From Schaedlerella sp. (GTDB lineage: Bacteria > Bacillota > Clostridia > Lachnospirales > Lachnospiraceae), in NCBI GenBank assembly GCA_020024595.1, contig JAHHTO010000037.1, forward strand, positions 1 through 16,524: a DNA stretch of 16,524 nt, in the 5' to 3' direction. The notes below the pieces were generated by a model that made no database searches, was not told where the DNA came from, and saw nothing but the letters and a program-made list of their open reading frames with translations. The position numbers were made by a program, and so were the translations under genes. Positions 7,210-14,451 of this stretch are shown here, piece by piece; position 1 is the stretch's first letter, and each line of letters begins with the position of its first letter.

Positions 7210-7238
7210 TTGACTATAAAAAATCTTTCACGTATAGT
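7210..7238 (+). promoter_or_regulatory. Promoter of the DJ-1/PfpI gene
   Basis: TTGACT (7210-7215), a 17-base gap and TATAGT (7233-7238) are close to the sigma-A consensus. The -10 is flanked by a 7-bp inverted repeat, CTTTCAC (7225-7231) and GTGAAAG (7248-7254), which could be an operator. Confidence 0.8.
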
Positions 7239-7270
7239 AAAATCAGTGTGAAAGTAAGGAGGCGGATAAC

Positions 7271-7819
7271 ATGAAGAAAGTCAGTGTATTTTTTGCGGAT
7301 GGATGTGAAGAAATTGAAGCGCTTACAGTTGTAGATGTACTACGCCGTGCAGGAGTTCATGTGGATATGGTTTCTGTAACCGGAAAGAAAGGGATAGCTG
7401 GTGCGCATCAGATTAGAATGGAAACGGATATTGTATTTGAAGAGATGGATTTTGCGGATACAGATATGTTGGTGATTCCAGGTGGTATGCCGGGGACTTT
7501 ACATTTGCGGGAACATGAAGGTCTGTGTGAGCTACTACGTACATATGATAAAGAGAACAAGTATGTGGCTGCAATTTGTGCAGCGCCGAGTGTGCTGGGA
7601 GGACTGGGGATTTTGAAGGGGAAGAAAGCTTGTTGTTATCCATCCTTTGAAGAAAAGTTGATCGGCGCAGATGTGAAGATGGACCCAGTAGTGCACGATG
7701 GACATGTGATCACCAGTCGAGGAATGGGGACTGCAATTCCATTTGCACTCAAATTAACAGAAGTTTTGTGTGGAAACGAAAAGGCAGAAGAGGTGTGCCA
7801 GTCTATTTTGTTTGACTAA
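7271..7819 (+). CDS. DJ-1/PfpI (YajL-like) family protein
   Basis: A 182-residue protein of the DJ-1/YajL branch of the PfpI superfamily, described as redox-sensitive chaperones, deglycases or glyoxalases. The fold hallmarks are visible: DGCEEIEA (10-17) with the conserved acidic residue equivalent to DJ-1 Glu18, LVIPGGMPG near 67-75, and the nucleophile elbow AAICAAPSVLG with Cys103. The C-terminal HDGHVITSRGMGTAIPFAL is typical. The AICAAP context puts it nearer DJ-1 than the PfpI proteases. ATG 7271 has AAGGAGG 8 bases upstream and a strong promoter in front. The gene is transcribed alone, or reads into tig, since no terminator is seen before the tig promoter. Biochemical activity in this clade is debated, so I give only the family. 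Confidence 0.9.
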   Translation: MKKVSVFFADGCEEIEALTVVDVLRRAGVHVDMVSVTGKKGIAGAHQIRMETDIVFEEMDFADTDMLVIPGGMPGTLHLREHEGLCELLRTYDKENKYVAAICAAPSVLGGLGILKGKKACCYPSFEEKLIGADVKMDPVVHDGHVITSRGMGTAIPFALKLTEVLCGNEKAEEVCQSILFD

Positions 7820-7834
7820 AAGAGGAAAAAATAC

Positions 7835-7863
7835 TGGAAATCTAGGGGTATTTATGCTATACT
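7835..7863 (+). promoter_or_regulatory. Promoter of the tig-clpP-clpX group
   Basis: TATACT (7858-7863) has the extended TGC directly before it, which compensates for a poor -35 (TGGAAA at 7835-7840, 17-base gap). It would give a leader of about 115 bases before tig. Confidence 0.6.
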
Positions 7864-7924
7864 GTTTCAATGACTGCGAATGTTCATTTTTATTCGATAA
7901 GAAAGCAGTATACCTGAATGTAAA

Positions 7925-7951
7925 CTTATAGGACAAAGCAGCGTCCATAAG
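7925..7951 (+). other. Stem-loop in the tig 5' leader
   Basis: CTTAT (7925-7929), a bulged A and GGAC (7931-7934) pair with GTCC (7943-7946) and ATAAG (7947-7951) around an 8-base loop. There is no T-run after it, so it is not a terminator. It sits about 20 bases before the ribosome binding site. Confidence 0.5.
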
Positions 7952-7986
7952 AGATAAAAAGGTACGAATCAAGGAGGAAACTAAAA

Positions 7987-9273
7987 ATGAGTTTACAGGT
8001 AGAAAAATTAGAGCATAATATGGCAAAGCTCACAATTGAAGTTGCTGCAGAAGAAGTAGAGAAAGCTCTGCAGGCAGCATATTTGAAAGAGCGTAAGAAA
8101 ATCAGTCTGCCGGGGTTCCGTAAAGGAAAGGTTCCGCGTCAGATGATCGAGAAAATGTACGGACCGGAGATTTTCTACGATGATGCTGCAAACAGCATGA
8201 TTTCTGAAGCGTATGGAAAAGCATATGATGAGTGTGAACTAGAGATTGCTTCTCAGCCGAAGATTGATGTTGTACAGCTTGAAAAAGGAAAGCCGTTTAT
8301 TTTTACAGCAGAAGTTGCAGTAAAACCGGAAGTAACGCTGGGTGAGTACAAAGGACTGAAAGTAGATAAATACTCTACAAGAGTGACACAGAAAGAAGTA
8401 GATGAAGAAATTGAAAAAGAGCGCGAGCGTAATGCAAGAACAATTGAAGTAACAGACCGTGCGGTTCAGGACAAAGATATTGTAACTTTGGATTTTGAAG
8501 GATTTGTTGACGGTGTTGCATTTGATGGTGGAAAGGGTACAGATTATCCACTGACAATTGGTTCTGGTTCTTTTATTCCAGGGTTTGAAGAACAGTTGAT
8601 TGGCGCCGAGATTGATAAAGAGACAGAAGTGAATGTGACATTTCCAGAGGATTACCAGTCAAAAGACTTGGCAGGAAAGGCTGCAACATTCAAATGTACA
8701 GTACATGCGATCAAAGCAAAAGAACTTCCAGAGTTGGATGATGAGTTTGCTTCTGATGTATCTGAATGCGAAACACTGGAAGATTACAGAGCTGAAGTAA
8801 AGAAGAATATTAAAGAACGTAAAGAACGTGAAGGTAAAGAAAAGAGAGAAGATCAGGCAGTAGAGCAGGCAGTTGAGAATGCACAGATGGATATTCCACA
8901 GCCAATGATCGACTTGCAGGTTAGACAGATGGTAGATGATTTTGCACGTCGTGTTCAGCAGCAAGGTCTGAGCTTGGAGCAGTATTTCCAGTTTACAGGT
9001 ATGACTGTTGAGAAGATGATGGAAGAGATGAAGCCACAGGCAGAGAAGAGAATTAGAACAAGACTGGTTCTGGAAGCTGTTGTAAAGGCTGAGAATATTG
9101 CGATTTCTGATGAGCGTTTGGATGAAGAACTCCAGAAGATGGCAGAGTCTTACCAGATGGAAGTAGAAAAATTGAAAGAATTCATGGGTGAGAATGAAAA
9201 AGCTCAGATGAAGGATGATATTGCAGTTCAGGAAGCGGTAACTCTGATTTCAGATGCAGCAGTAGAGGCATAA
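7987..9273 (+). CDS. tig: Trigger factor, ribosome-associated chaperone with peptidyl-prolyl isomerase domain
   Basis: Binds the ribosome near the exit tunnel and shields emerging chains. The product is 428 residues, normal for the family. The N-terminal domain carries the ribosome-docking signature LPGFRKGKVP (41-50). An FKBP-like isomerase domain spans about 155-245 (VTLDFEGFVDG, then IPGFEEQLIG). The C-terminal helical arms, rich in Lys and Glu, fill the rest (QPMIDLQVRQMVDDF and later segments). The start has AAGGAGG 8 bases upstream. It opens the tig-clpP-clpX block, a gene order also common in proteobacteria and many clostridia, coupling folding of new proteins with degradation. No CIRCE or CtsR box is seen in front, so heat regulation by those repressors is not indicated here. 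Confidence 0.97.
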   Translation: MSLQVEKLEHNMAKLTIEVAAEEVEKALQAAYLKERKKISLPGFRKGKVPRQMIEKMYGPEIFYDDAANSMISEAYGKAYDECELEIASQPKIDVVQLEKGKPFIFTAEVAVKPEVTLGEYKGLKVDKYSTRVTQKEVDEEIEKERERNARTIEVTDRAVQDKDIVTLDFEGFVDGVAFDGGKGTDYPLTIGSGSFIPGFEEQLIGAEIDKETEVNVTFPEDYQSKDLAGKAATFKCTVHAIKAKELPELDDEFASDVSECETLEDYRAEVKKNIKERKEREGKEKREDQAVEQAVENAQMDIPQPMIDLQVRQMVDDFARRVQQQGLSLEQYFQFTGMTVEKMMEEMKPQAEKRIRTRLVLEAVVKAENIAISDERLDEELQKMAESYQMEVEKLKEFMGENEKAQMKDDIAVQEAVTLISDAAVEA

Positions 9274-9289
9274 ATCAAAGGAAGTAACA

Positions 9290-9308
9290 GTTTAGCCATA
9301 GGCTGAAC
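9290..9308 (+). other. Stem-loop between tig and clpP
   Basis: GTTTAGCC (9290-9297) and GGCTGAAC (9301-9308) form an 8-bp stem with one G-T pair around the loop ATA. No T-run follows, so transcription probably continues into clpP. It may be a processing or stability element. Confidence 0.5.
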
Positions 9309-9366
9309 GAGTGACTTTATGGGGGACAGTTTCATTTGTAGATGCATAATGTTAGGAGGTCATTAA

Positions 9367-9948
9367 ATGAGTTTAGTACCTTATGTCATTGAACAGACAA
9401 GCCGTGGGGAACGTTCCTACGACATTTACTCAAGATTACTGAAAGACAGAATTATTTTTCTTGGAGAGGAAGTAAATGATGTGTCAGCGAATATTATTGT
9501 TGCGCAGCTTCTTTTCCTGGAGGCGGATGATCCAAACAAGGACATTCAGCTTTATATTAACAGCCCGGGCGGATCTGTGACAGCGGGAATGGCAATCTAT
9601 GATACGATGCAGTACATCAAATGTGATGTTTCCACCGTGTGTATCGGGATGGCTGCAAGTATGGGTGCATTTTTGCTTTCCGGCGGCAAAAAAGGGAAAC
9701 GTTTTGCGTTGCCAAATGCAGAAATCATGATTCATCAGCCGTCCGGCGGAGCGCAAGGACAGGCGACTGAAATTCAGATCGCTGCAGAGCATATTCTGCG
9801 TACCCGTCAGAAGTTGAATGAAATTTTGGCTGCGAATACTGGACAGCCTCTGGAAGTCATCAAAGTTGACACAGAGAGAGATAACTTTATGTCCGCACAG
9901 CAGGCACAGGAATATGGATTAATAGATGAGGTAATTGCCAGTCATTAA
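9367..9948 (+). CDS. clpP: ATP-dependent Clp protease proteolytic subunit
   Basis: The serine protease chamber that degrades proteins fed by ClpX or other Clp ATPases. The product is 193 residues. The catalytic triad is readable: Ser98 (GMAASMGAF), His123 (IMIHQPSGG) and Asp172 (DTERDNFM). The oxyanion-region SPGGSVTAG is at 66-74. The N-terminus SLVPYVIEQTSRGERSYDI is the usual axial-loop sequence and propeptide cleavage would be short at most. AGGAGG, 7 bases before ATG 9367, supports the start. It follows tig by 93 bases and precedes clpX by about 100, with a stem-loop in each gap, so relative levels of the three products could be adjusted within one transcript. Confidence 0.97.
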   Translation: MSLVPYVIEQTSRGERSYDIYSRLLKDRIIFLGEEVNDVSANIIVAQLLFLEADDPNKDIQLYINSPGGSVTAGMAIYDTMQYIKCDVSTVCIGMAASMGAFLLSGGKKGKRFALPNAEIMIHQPSGGAQGQATEIQIAAEHILRTRQKLNEILAANTGQPLEVIKVDTERDNFMSAQQAQEYGLIDEVIASH

Positions 9949-9955
9949 AACATAG

Positions 9956-10002
9956 AAGATTCATGTATAGCGCAAGGAATAACCTGCATGTACATGAATC
10001 TT
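9956..10002 (+). other. Long stem-loop between clpP and clpX, possible attenuator
   Basis: Perfect 12-base arms, AAGATTCATGTA (9956-9967) and TACATGAATCTT (9991-10002), flank a 23-base loop that contains a further short stem (GC-AGG with CCTGC). Only three Ts follow the right arm, so termination would be partial. It lies just after the clpP stop and before the clpX ribosome binding site. Confidence 0.6.
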
Positions 10003-10051
10003 TGCTCATGATACAGAAAGTTTTAAAATGGCAGATAGAGGTGAGAGAAGT

Positions 10052-11323
10052 ATGGCAGGAAAACTGATGGATGACACAGTAAGATGTTCCTTTTGTGGAA
10101 AATCACAGGCGCAGGTACGCAAGCTGATTGCGGGACCAAATGGAGCATACATTTGTGATGAATGTATTGACGTCTGTGCGGAGATTATCGAGGAAGAATT
10201 TGAATATGATGAGAAAAGAGGGTTTGAAGATATCAATCTTCTGACACCGGAAGAAATTAAAGCGTTTCTGGATGATTATGTGATTGGGCAGGATGAGGCG
10301 AAAAAGGTACTTTCCGTAGCCGTATATAATCACTACAAGAGAATTATGGCAGGGTCTGATTTGGGCGTGGAACTGCAGAAGAGTAACATTTTGATGTTGG
10401 GACCAACAGGATGCGGTAAGACACTTCTTGCGCAGACGTTGGCAAAAATTTTGAATGTACCGTTTGCGATTGCTGATGCAACCGCATTGACAGAAGCCGG
10501 ATATGTGGGAGAAGATGTGGAAAATATTCTGCTGAAAGTCATTCAGGCTGCAGACGGAGATATCGAGCGGGCAGAGCACGGGATTATTTATATCGATGAA
10601 ATAGATAAGATTACAAGAAAATCTGAAAACCCGTCCATAACAAGAGATGTTTCCGGAGAGGGTGTGCAGCAAGCACTTCTTAAGATTATTGAAGGAACTG
10701 TTGCATCTGTACCACCGCAGGGTGGAAGAAAGCATCCACATCAGGAACTGATTCAGATTGATACGACGAATATTTTGTTTATTTGTGGTGGAGCCTTTGA
10801 AGGCTTGGACAAGATTATTGAGACACGGCTAGATAGAAAATCTATCGGTTTTAATTCTGAAATTGCTTCTAAACATGAATACGATGTAGATGTGCTTCTT
10901 CACGAAGCGTTGCCACAGGATTTGGTGAAATTCGGTCTGATTCCAGAGTTGGTAGGACGTCTGCCGGTAACAGTATCGTTGAATATGTTGGATAAGAATG
11001 CACTGGTTCGGATTTTAACAGAGCCGAAGAGTGCAATTGTGAAACAGTATCAGAAACTTCTGGAACTGGATGGTGTGCGTTTGATTTTTGAACGCGAGGC
11101 ACTAACTGCTATTGCAGAGACATCTCTGGCGAGAAAAACAGGGGCAAGAGGATTGCGAGCGATTATGGAAGATATCATGATGGATACCATGTTCCGTGTT
11201 CCATCGGATGAGACGATCAAGGAATGCAGAATTACGAAAGATGTCGTGAAAGGAACGGGGAAACCCCTCTATGAATGTGATGGAGAGGAACGGAAATCCT
11301 TCCTGACACCGGAGAGTGCATAA
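10052..11323 (+). CDS. clpX: ClpX, ATP-dependent unfoldase of the ClpXP protease
   Basis: AAA+ unfoldase that recognises tagged substrates and threads them into ClpP. The product is 423 residues. The N-terminal zinc domain has four cysteines, Cys12, 15, 35 and 38 (CSFCGK and CDEC). Walker A GPTGCGKT is at 117-124, Walker B IYIDEIDK at 179-186, pore loop GYVG at 150-153, the RKH loop at 226-228 and the ClpP-docking IGF loop at 265-267, so all functional elements are intact. ATG 10052 is preferred because GAGGTGA at 10038-10044 precedes it by 7 bases. An in-frame ATG at 10028 would add eight residues but has no ribosome binding site. A strong terminator follows the stop, separating it from lon. 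Confidence 0.97.
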   Translation: MAGKLMDDTVRCSFCGKSQAQVRKLIAGPNGAYICDECIDVCAEIIEEEFEYDEKRGFEDINLLTPEEIKAFLDDYVIGQDEAKKVLSVAVYNHYKRIMAGSDLGVELQKSNILMLGPTGCGKTLLAQTLAKILNVPFAIADATALTEAGYVGEDVENILLKVIQAADGDIERAEHGIIYIDEIDKITRKSENPSITRDVSGEGVQQALLKIIEGTVASVPPQGGRKHPHQELIQIDTTNILFICGGAFEGLDKIIETRLDRKSIGFNSEIASKHEYDVDVLLHEALPQDLVKFGLIPELVGRLPVTVSLNMLDKNALVRILTEPKSAIVKQYQKLLELDGVRLIFEREALTAIAETSLARKTGARGLRAIMEDIMMDTMFRVPSDETIKECRITKDVVKGTGKPLYECDGEERKSFLTPESA

Positions 11324-11331
11324 GGTTTATG

Positions 11332-11359
11332 GGCAGGTGTAGATTCACCTGCCTTTTTT
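11332..11359 (+). terminator. Strong Rho-independent terminator after clpX
   Basis: GGCAGGTG (11332-11339) and CACCTGCC (11346-11353) form a perfect GC-rich 8-bp stem with a 6-base loop, followed by six Ts. Confidence 0.93.
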
Positions 11360-11393
11360 ATTTGAGATGCCTGAAAGTTACATATTTTATTTT

Positions 11394-11423
11394 CTGGCAA
11401 TCTTCACAGTTTGAGAGTATAAT
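11394..11423 (+). promoter_or_regulatory. Promoter of lon
   Basis: CTGGCA (11394-11399), an 18-base gap and a perfect TATAAT (11418-11423). The -10 lies within a small inverted repeat, TTTGA-N8-TCAAA (11410-11427). No CIRCE or CtsR motif is seen. Confidence 0.65.
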
Positions 11424-11488
11424 CAAAGTATCGGATACGGAGAAATGGCTTCGATAATCCGGAAAATAGCTTGTAAGAAAGGAACAAC

Positions 11489-13807
11489 ATGGAGGAGAAA
11501 AAGAGAGTACTTCCGATGGTGGCTCTTCGCGGAATGGTAATTATGCCGGAAATGGCAGCACATTTTGACATCAGTAGGAAGAAGTCTGTGGAGGCTATTT
11601 CGCAGGCGATGAAAGAAGAACAGAAAGTGTTTTTATCGGCACAAAAGTCGATTGATATAGAGGATCCGGAACAGGATGATGTGTATGAAGTTGGAACCGT
11701 TGCATATATTAGACAGATTGTTAAGCTACCGAAGCAGATTATACGTGTGATGGTGGTAGGAGAGACAAGAGGCGTTCTGAAAAATATGGAACTTGAAGAA
11801 TCCTGTCTGCGTGCAGAAATCGAGGTGGTTGATGAATCTGCTTTTGTGATTCCAGAAGGGATGAATGTGGAAGCCATGACACGCGGACTGAAGGATATGT
11901 TTGTGGAGTATGCATCCAAGAACGGGAAACTGACAAAGGAAAATGTGGCGCAGATACTGGAAATCAGAAGTTTGAAAAAGCTGGTAGATGAGATAGCAGC
12001 AAGCATTCCATTGTACTATAAAGAGCAGCAGGAACTGCTAGATCAGGTAGATTTCTGGAAAAGGTATGAATTACTGGCGTTCAAACTGGTGAATGAAGTT
12101 CAGATTCTGGATATTAAAAATGATATTCGCATAAAAGTGAAAGAACGTGTGGATAAGCATCAGAGAGAATATATTTTAAGGGAAGAGCTGAAACTTATTC
12201 GTGAGGAGCTTGGTGAGGATGATACTGTCAGTGAAGCAGAAGAATTTGAAGTAAAGGCGGAGAATTTGAATGCCTCTGATGAAGTGAAAGAGAAGTTGAA
12301 AAAGGAAATCAACCGTTTCAAGAGTTCTATGAATTCTCCGGCAGAGAGTGGAGTGATTCGAACTTATATAGAAACCGTTCTGGAGATGCCTTGGGAGGAC
12401 AGTGTAGAAGATAGTCATGATCTGGCATATGCGGAACAGATCCTAGAAGAAGAACACTATGGGCTGGAAGAAGTGAAAGAGCGTGTGTTAGAATTTTTGG
12501 CTGTGCGTTCTCTTACGCGAAAGGGTGACAGCCCGATCCTCTGCCTAATGGGACCGCCGGGAACTGGTAAAACATCCATAGCCAAATCTTTGGCAAAAGC
12601 ATTGAAAAAGCCATATGTGCGCATTTCATTGGGAGGAATCCGGGACGAGGCTGAAATACGTGGTCACAGAAAAACATATGTGGGAGCTATGCCGGGACGG
12701 ATTGCCAATGCTATAAAGCGTGCAGGTGTGAAAAATCCTCTGATTTTGTTGGATGAAATAGATAAAGTCAGTCAAGACTATAAAGGTGATACATTTTCTG
12801 CATTGTTGGAAGTTCTGGACAGTGAACAGAATTATGCTTTTCGTGATCATTATCTGGAAGTACCGTTAGATCTCTCAGAGGTATTGTTTGTTACAACAGC
12901 GAATTCAGTGCAGACGATTCCAAAGCCACTTCTAGATCGTATGGAAGTGATTGAAATCAGTAGTTATACAGAGAATGAAAAGTTACATATCGCCATGGAA
13001 CATCTCATTCCCAAACAATTGGAGAAGAACGGACTGACATCAAAAATGCTAAGTTTTAGCAAAGAGGCTGTCTGGAAGATGTCAAGAAATTATACAAAAG
13101 AAGCCGGGGTACGTCAGCTGGAGCGCAAAATCAGCAATGTCTGCAGAAAAACAGCAAAAGAAATTCTGACAACAGAGAAGAAAAAGGTTTCCGTTACAGC
13201 AAAAAATCTGGAGAAATATCTGGGCAAAGAAAAATATTCTTATCAAATGGCAAATGAAGCTGATGAAGTGGGAGTTGTTCGGGGACTTGCATGGACAAGT
13301 GTGGGTGGAGATACCTTGCAGATCGAAGTCAATGTAATGTCAGGAAGCGGAGAGTTGATGCTGACCGGACAGCTTGGAGATGTGATGAAAGAATCTGCAC
13401 AGACTGGAATCAGTTATATACGCTCGATCGGAAAACAATATGGAATTGAGGAAGAGTATTTTAAAAAGCATGATATTCATGTACATATTCCGGAAGGGGC
13501 TGTACCAAAAGATGGTCCTTCAGCTGGAATTACAATGGTAACAGCGATTCTCTCTGCTATAATAAATCGCAAAGTGAAGGCAAAGTTGGCAATGACCGGA
13601 GAAGTAACATTGCGAGGCAGAATACTTCCTATTGGAGGATTGAAAGAGAAGCTGCTTGCAGCGAAAAATGCAGGGATTCAGGAAGTACTGATTCCGTCTA
13701 AAAATCAAGCAGATGTAGAAGAATTGACACAGGAGATTACAGATGGGATCAATATTGTGCCAGTGGAGAGTATGAAAGAAGTTTTGGAATATGCATTTGT
13801 GGAATAG
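11489..13807 (+). CDS. lon: ATP-dependent protease Lon (LonA type)
   Basis: Degrades misfolded and certain regulatory proteins in the cytoplasm. The product is 772 residues, usual for LonA. The N-terminal substrate-binding domain (about 1-200) opens with LPMVALRGMVIMP. A long charged coiled region follows, then the AAA+ module with Walker A GPPGTGKT (355-362) and Walker B ILLDEIDK (419-426). The protease domain has the catalytic dyad Ser678 (PKDGPSAG) and Lys721 (GGLKEKLLAA), 43 residues apart as in Escherichia coli Lon. There is no transmembrane insert, so it is not LonB. AAAGGA precedes the ATG. engB starts 12 bases after the stop and its ribosome binding site overlaps the lon stop region, a pairing seen in many Firmicutes. 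Confidence 0.97.
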   Translation: MEEKKRVLPMVALRGMVIMPEMAAHFDISRKKSVEAISQAMKEEQKVFLSAQKSIDIEDPEQDDVYEVGTVAYIRQIVKLPKQIIRVMVVGETRGVLKNMELEESCLRAEIEVVDESAFVIPEGMNVEAMTRGLKDMFVEYASKNGKLTKENVAQILEIRSLKKLVDEIAASIPLYYKEQQELLDQVDFWKRYELLAFKLVNEVQILDIKNDIRIKVKERVDKHQREYILREELKLIREELGEDDTVSEAEEFEVKAENLNASDEVKEKLKKEINRFKSSMNSPAESGVIRTYIETVLEMPWEDSVEDSHDLAYAEQILEEEHYGLEEVKERVLEFLAVRSLTRKGDSPILCLMGPPGTGKTSIAKSLAKALKKPYVRISLGGIRDEAEIRGHRKTYVGAMPGRIANAIKRAGVKNPLILLDEIDKVSQDYKGDTFSALLEVLDSEQNYAFRDHYLEVPLDLSEVLFVTTANSVQTIPKPLLDRMEVIEISSYTENEKLHIAMEHLIPKQLEKNGLTSKMLSFSKEAVWKMSRNYTKEAGVRQLERKISNVCRKTAKEILTTEKKKVSVTAKNLEKYLGKEKYSYQMANEADEVGVVRGLAWTSVGGDTLQIEVNVMSGSGELMLTGQLGDVMKESAQTGISYIRSIGKQYGIEEEYFKKHDIHVHIPEGAVPKDGPSAGITMVTAILSAIINRKVKAKLAMTGEVTLRGRILPIGGLKEKLLAAKNAGIQEVLIPSKNQADVEELTQEITDGINIVPVESMKEVLEYAFVE

Positions 13808-13819
13808 GAGAGATGATCT

Positions 13820-14404
13820 ATGGTAATTAAAAATATAAATCTTGAAACAGTCTGTGGAATCACAAGCAAGCTGCCGGAAAATGAATTGCCGGAGATTGCG
13901 TTTGCAGGCAAGTCAAATGTGGGAAAATCATCATTGATCAATGCATTGATGAATCGCAAATCTTATGCCAGAATTTCCGCAACACCGGGAAAAACACAGA
14001 CGATTAATTTTTATAATATTAATGATGAAATGTATCTGGTGGATTTGCCGGGATATGGGTACGCGAAAGTATCGGAAAAAGAAAAGGCACAATGGGGAAA
14101 TTTAATTGAACGATATTTACATGGTTCTAAGCAGCTAAAAGCGGTATTTCTGCTCATTGATATTCGTCATGAGCCATCTGCAAATGACAAAATGATGTAT
14201 GAGTGGATTGTGGAACATGGATTTCATCCGATTATCATTGCGACAAAACTGGACAAATTGAAACGAAGTCAGGTACAGAAGCATGTAAAAATGGTAAAAG
14301 AAGGAATGAATCTGATTCAGGGAACGAGAATCATCCCTTTTTCTTCGATAAGCAAACAGGGACGGGATGAAATATGGGAACTGGTAGAAACAGAATTTTT
14401 ATAA
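13820..14404 (+). CDS. engB: Ribosome biogenesis GTP-binding protein EngB (YsxC/YihA)
   Basis: A small essential GTPase of the TrmE-Era-EngA-YihA-Septin class, needed for late assembly of the 50S subunit. The product is 194 residues. Motifs: G1 GKSNVGKS (30-37), the switch region with SATPGKTQTINFY (53-65), G3 DLPGYGYAKVS (75-85) and G4 TKLDK (142-146). The C-terminal ISKQGRDEIWELV fits the G5 region of the family. The gene overlaps nothing and starts 12 bases after lon with GGAGAG as ribosome binding site, so lon and engB are probably translated from one message. No terminator is seen in the 47 bases before the next gene. Confidence 0.96.
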   Translation: MVIKNINLETVCGITSKLPENELPEIAFAGKSNVGKSSLINALMNRKSYARISATPGKTQTINFYNINDEMYLVDLPGYGYAKVSEKEKAQWGNLIERYLHGSKQLKAVFLLIDIRHEPSANDKMMYEWIVEHGFHPIIIATKLDKLKRSQVQKHVKMVKEGMNLIQGTRIIPFSSISKQGRDEIWELVETEFL

Positions 14405-14451
14405 GAAGACAGCAACTGTAGAACTTGAATAAAGATTGAGGTGTAGAATTT

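Noticed and set aside
7854..7931. 25-codon leader peptide before tig with AGGGG upstream
   Set aside because: Its start codon and ribosome binding site lie at or before the -10 box, so the main tig transcript would not contain them. It would only work on read-through from the DJ-1 gene.
7820..7986. CIRCE or CtsR operators before tig
   Set aside because: I looked for TTAGCACTC-N9-GAGTGCTAA and tandem GGTCAAA heptads and found neither here nor before lon.
10103..10741. Long antisense open frame (212 codons) inside clpX
   Set aside because: It is the shadow of a well-supported clpX reading frame, has no ribosome binding site that I can see, and its composition (rich in Cys, Ser, Phe, Ile) is typical of an antisense frame.
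11404..12006. Antisense open frame of 200 codons across the lon promoter and 5' end
   Set aside because: It covers the lon promoter and N-terminal domain in reverse; no start signal and a Ser/Phe/Ile-rich composition without domains.
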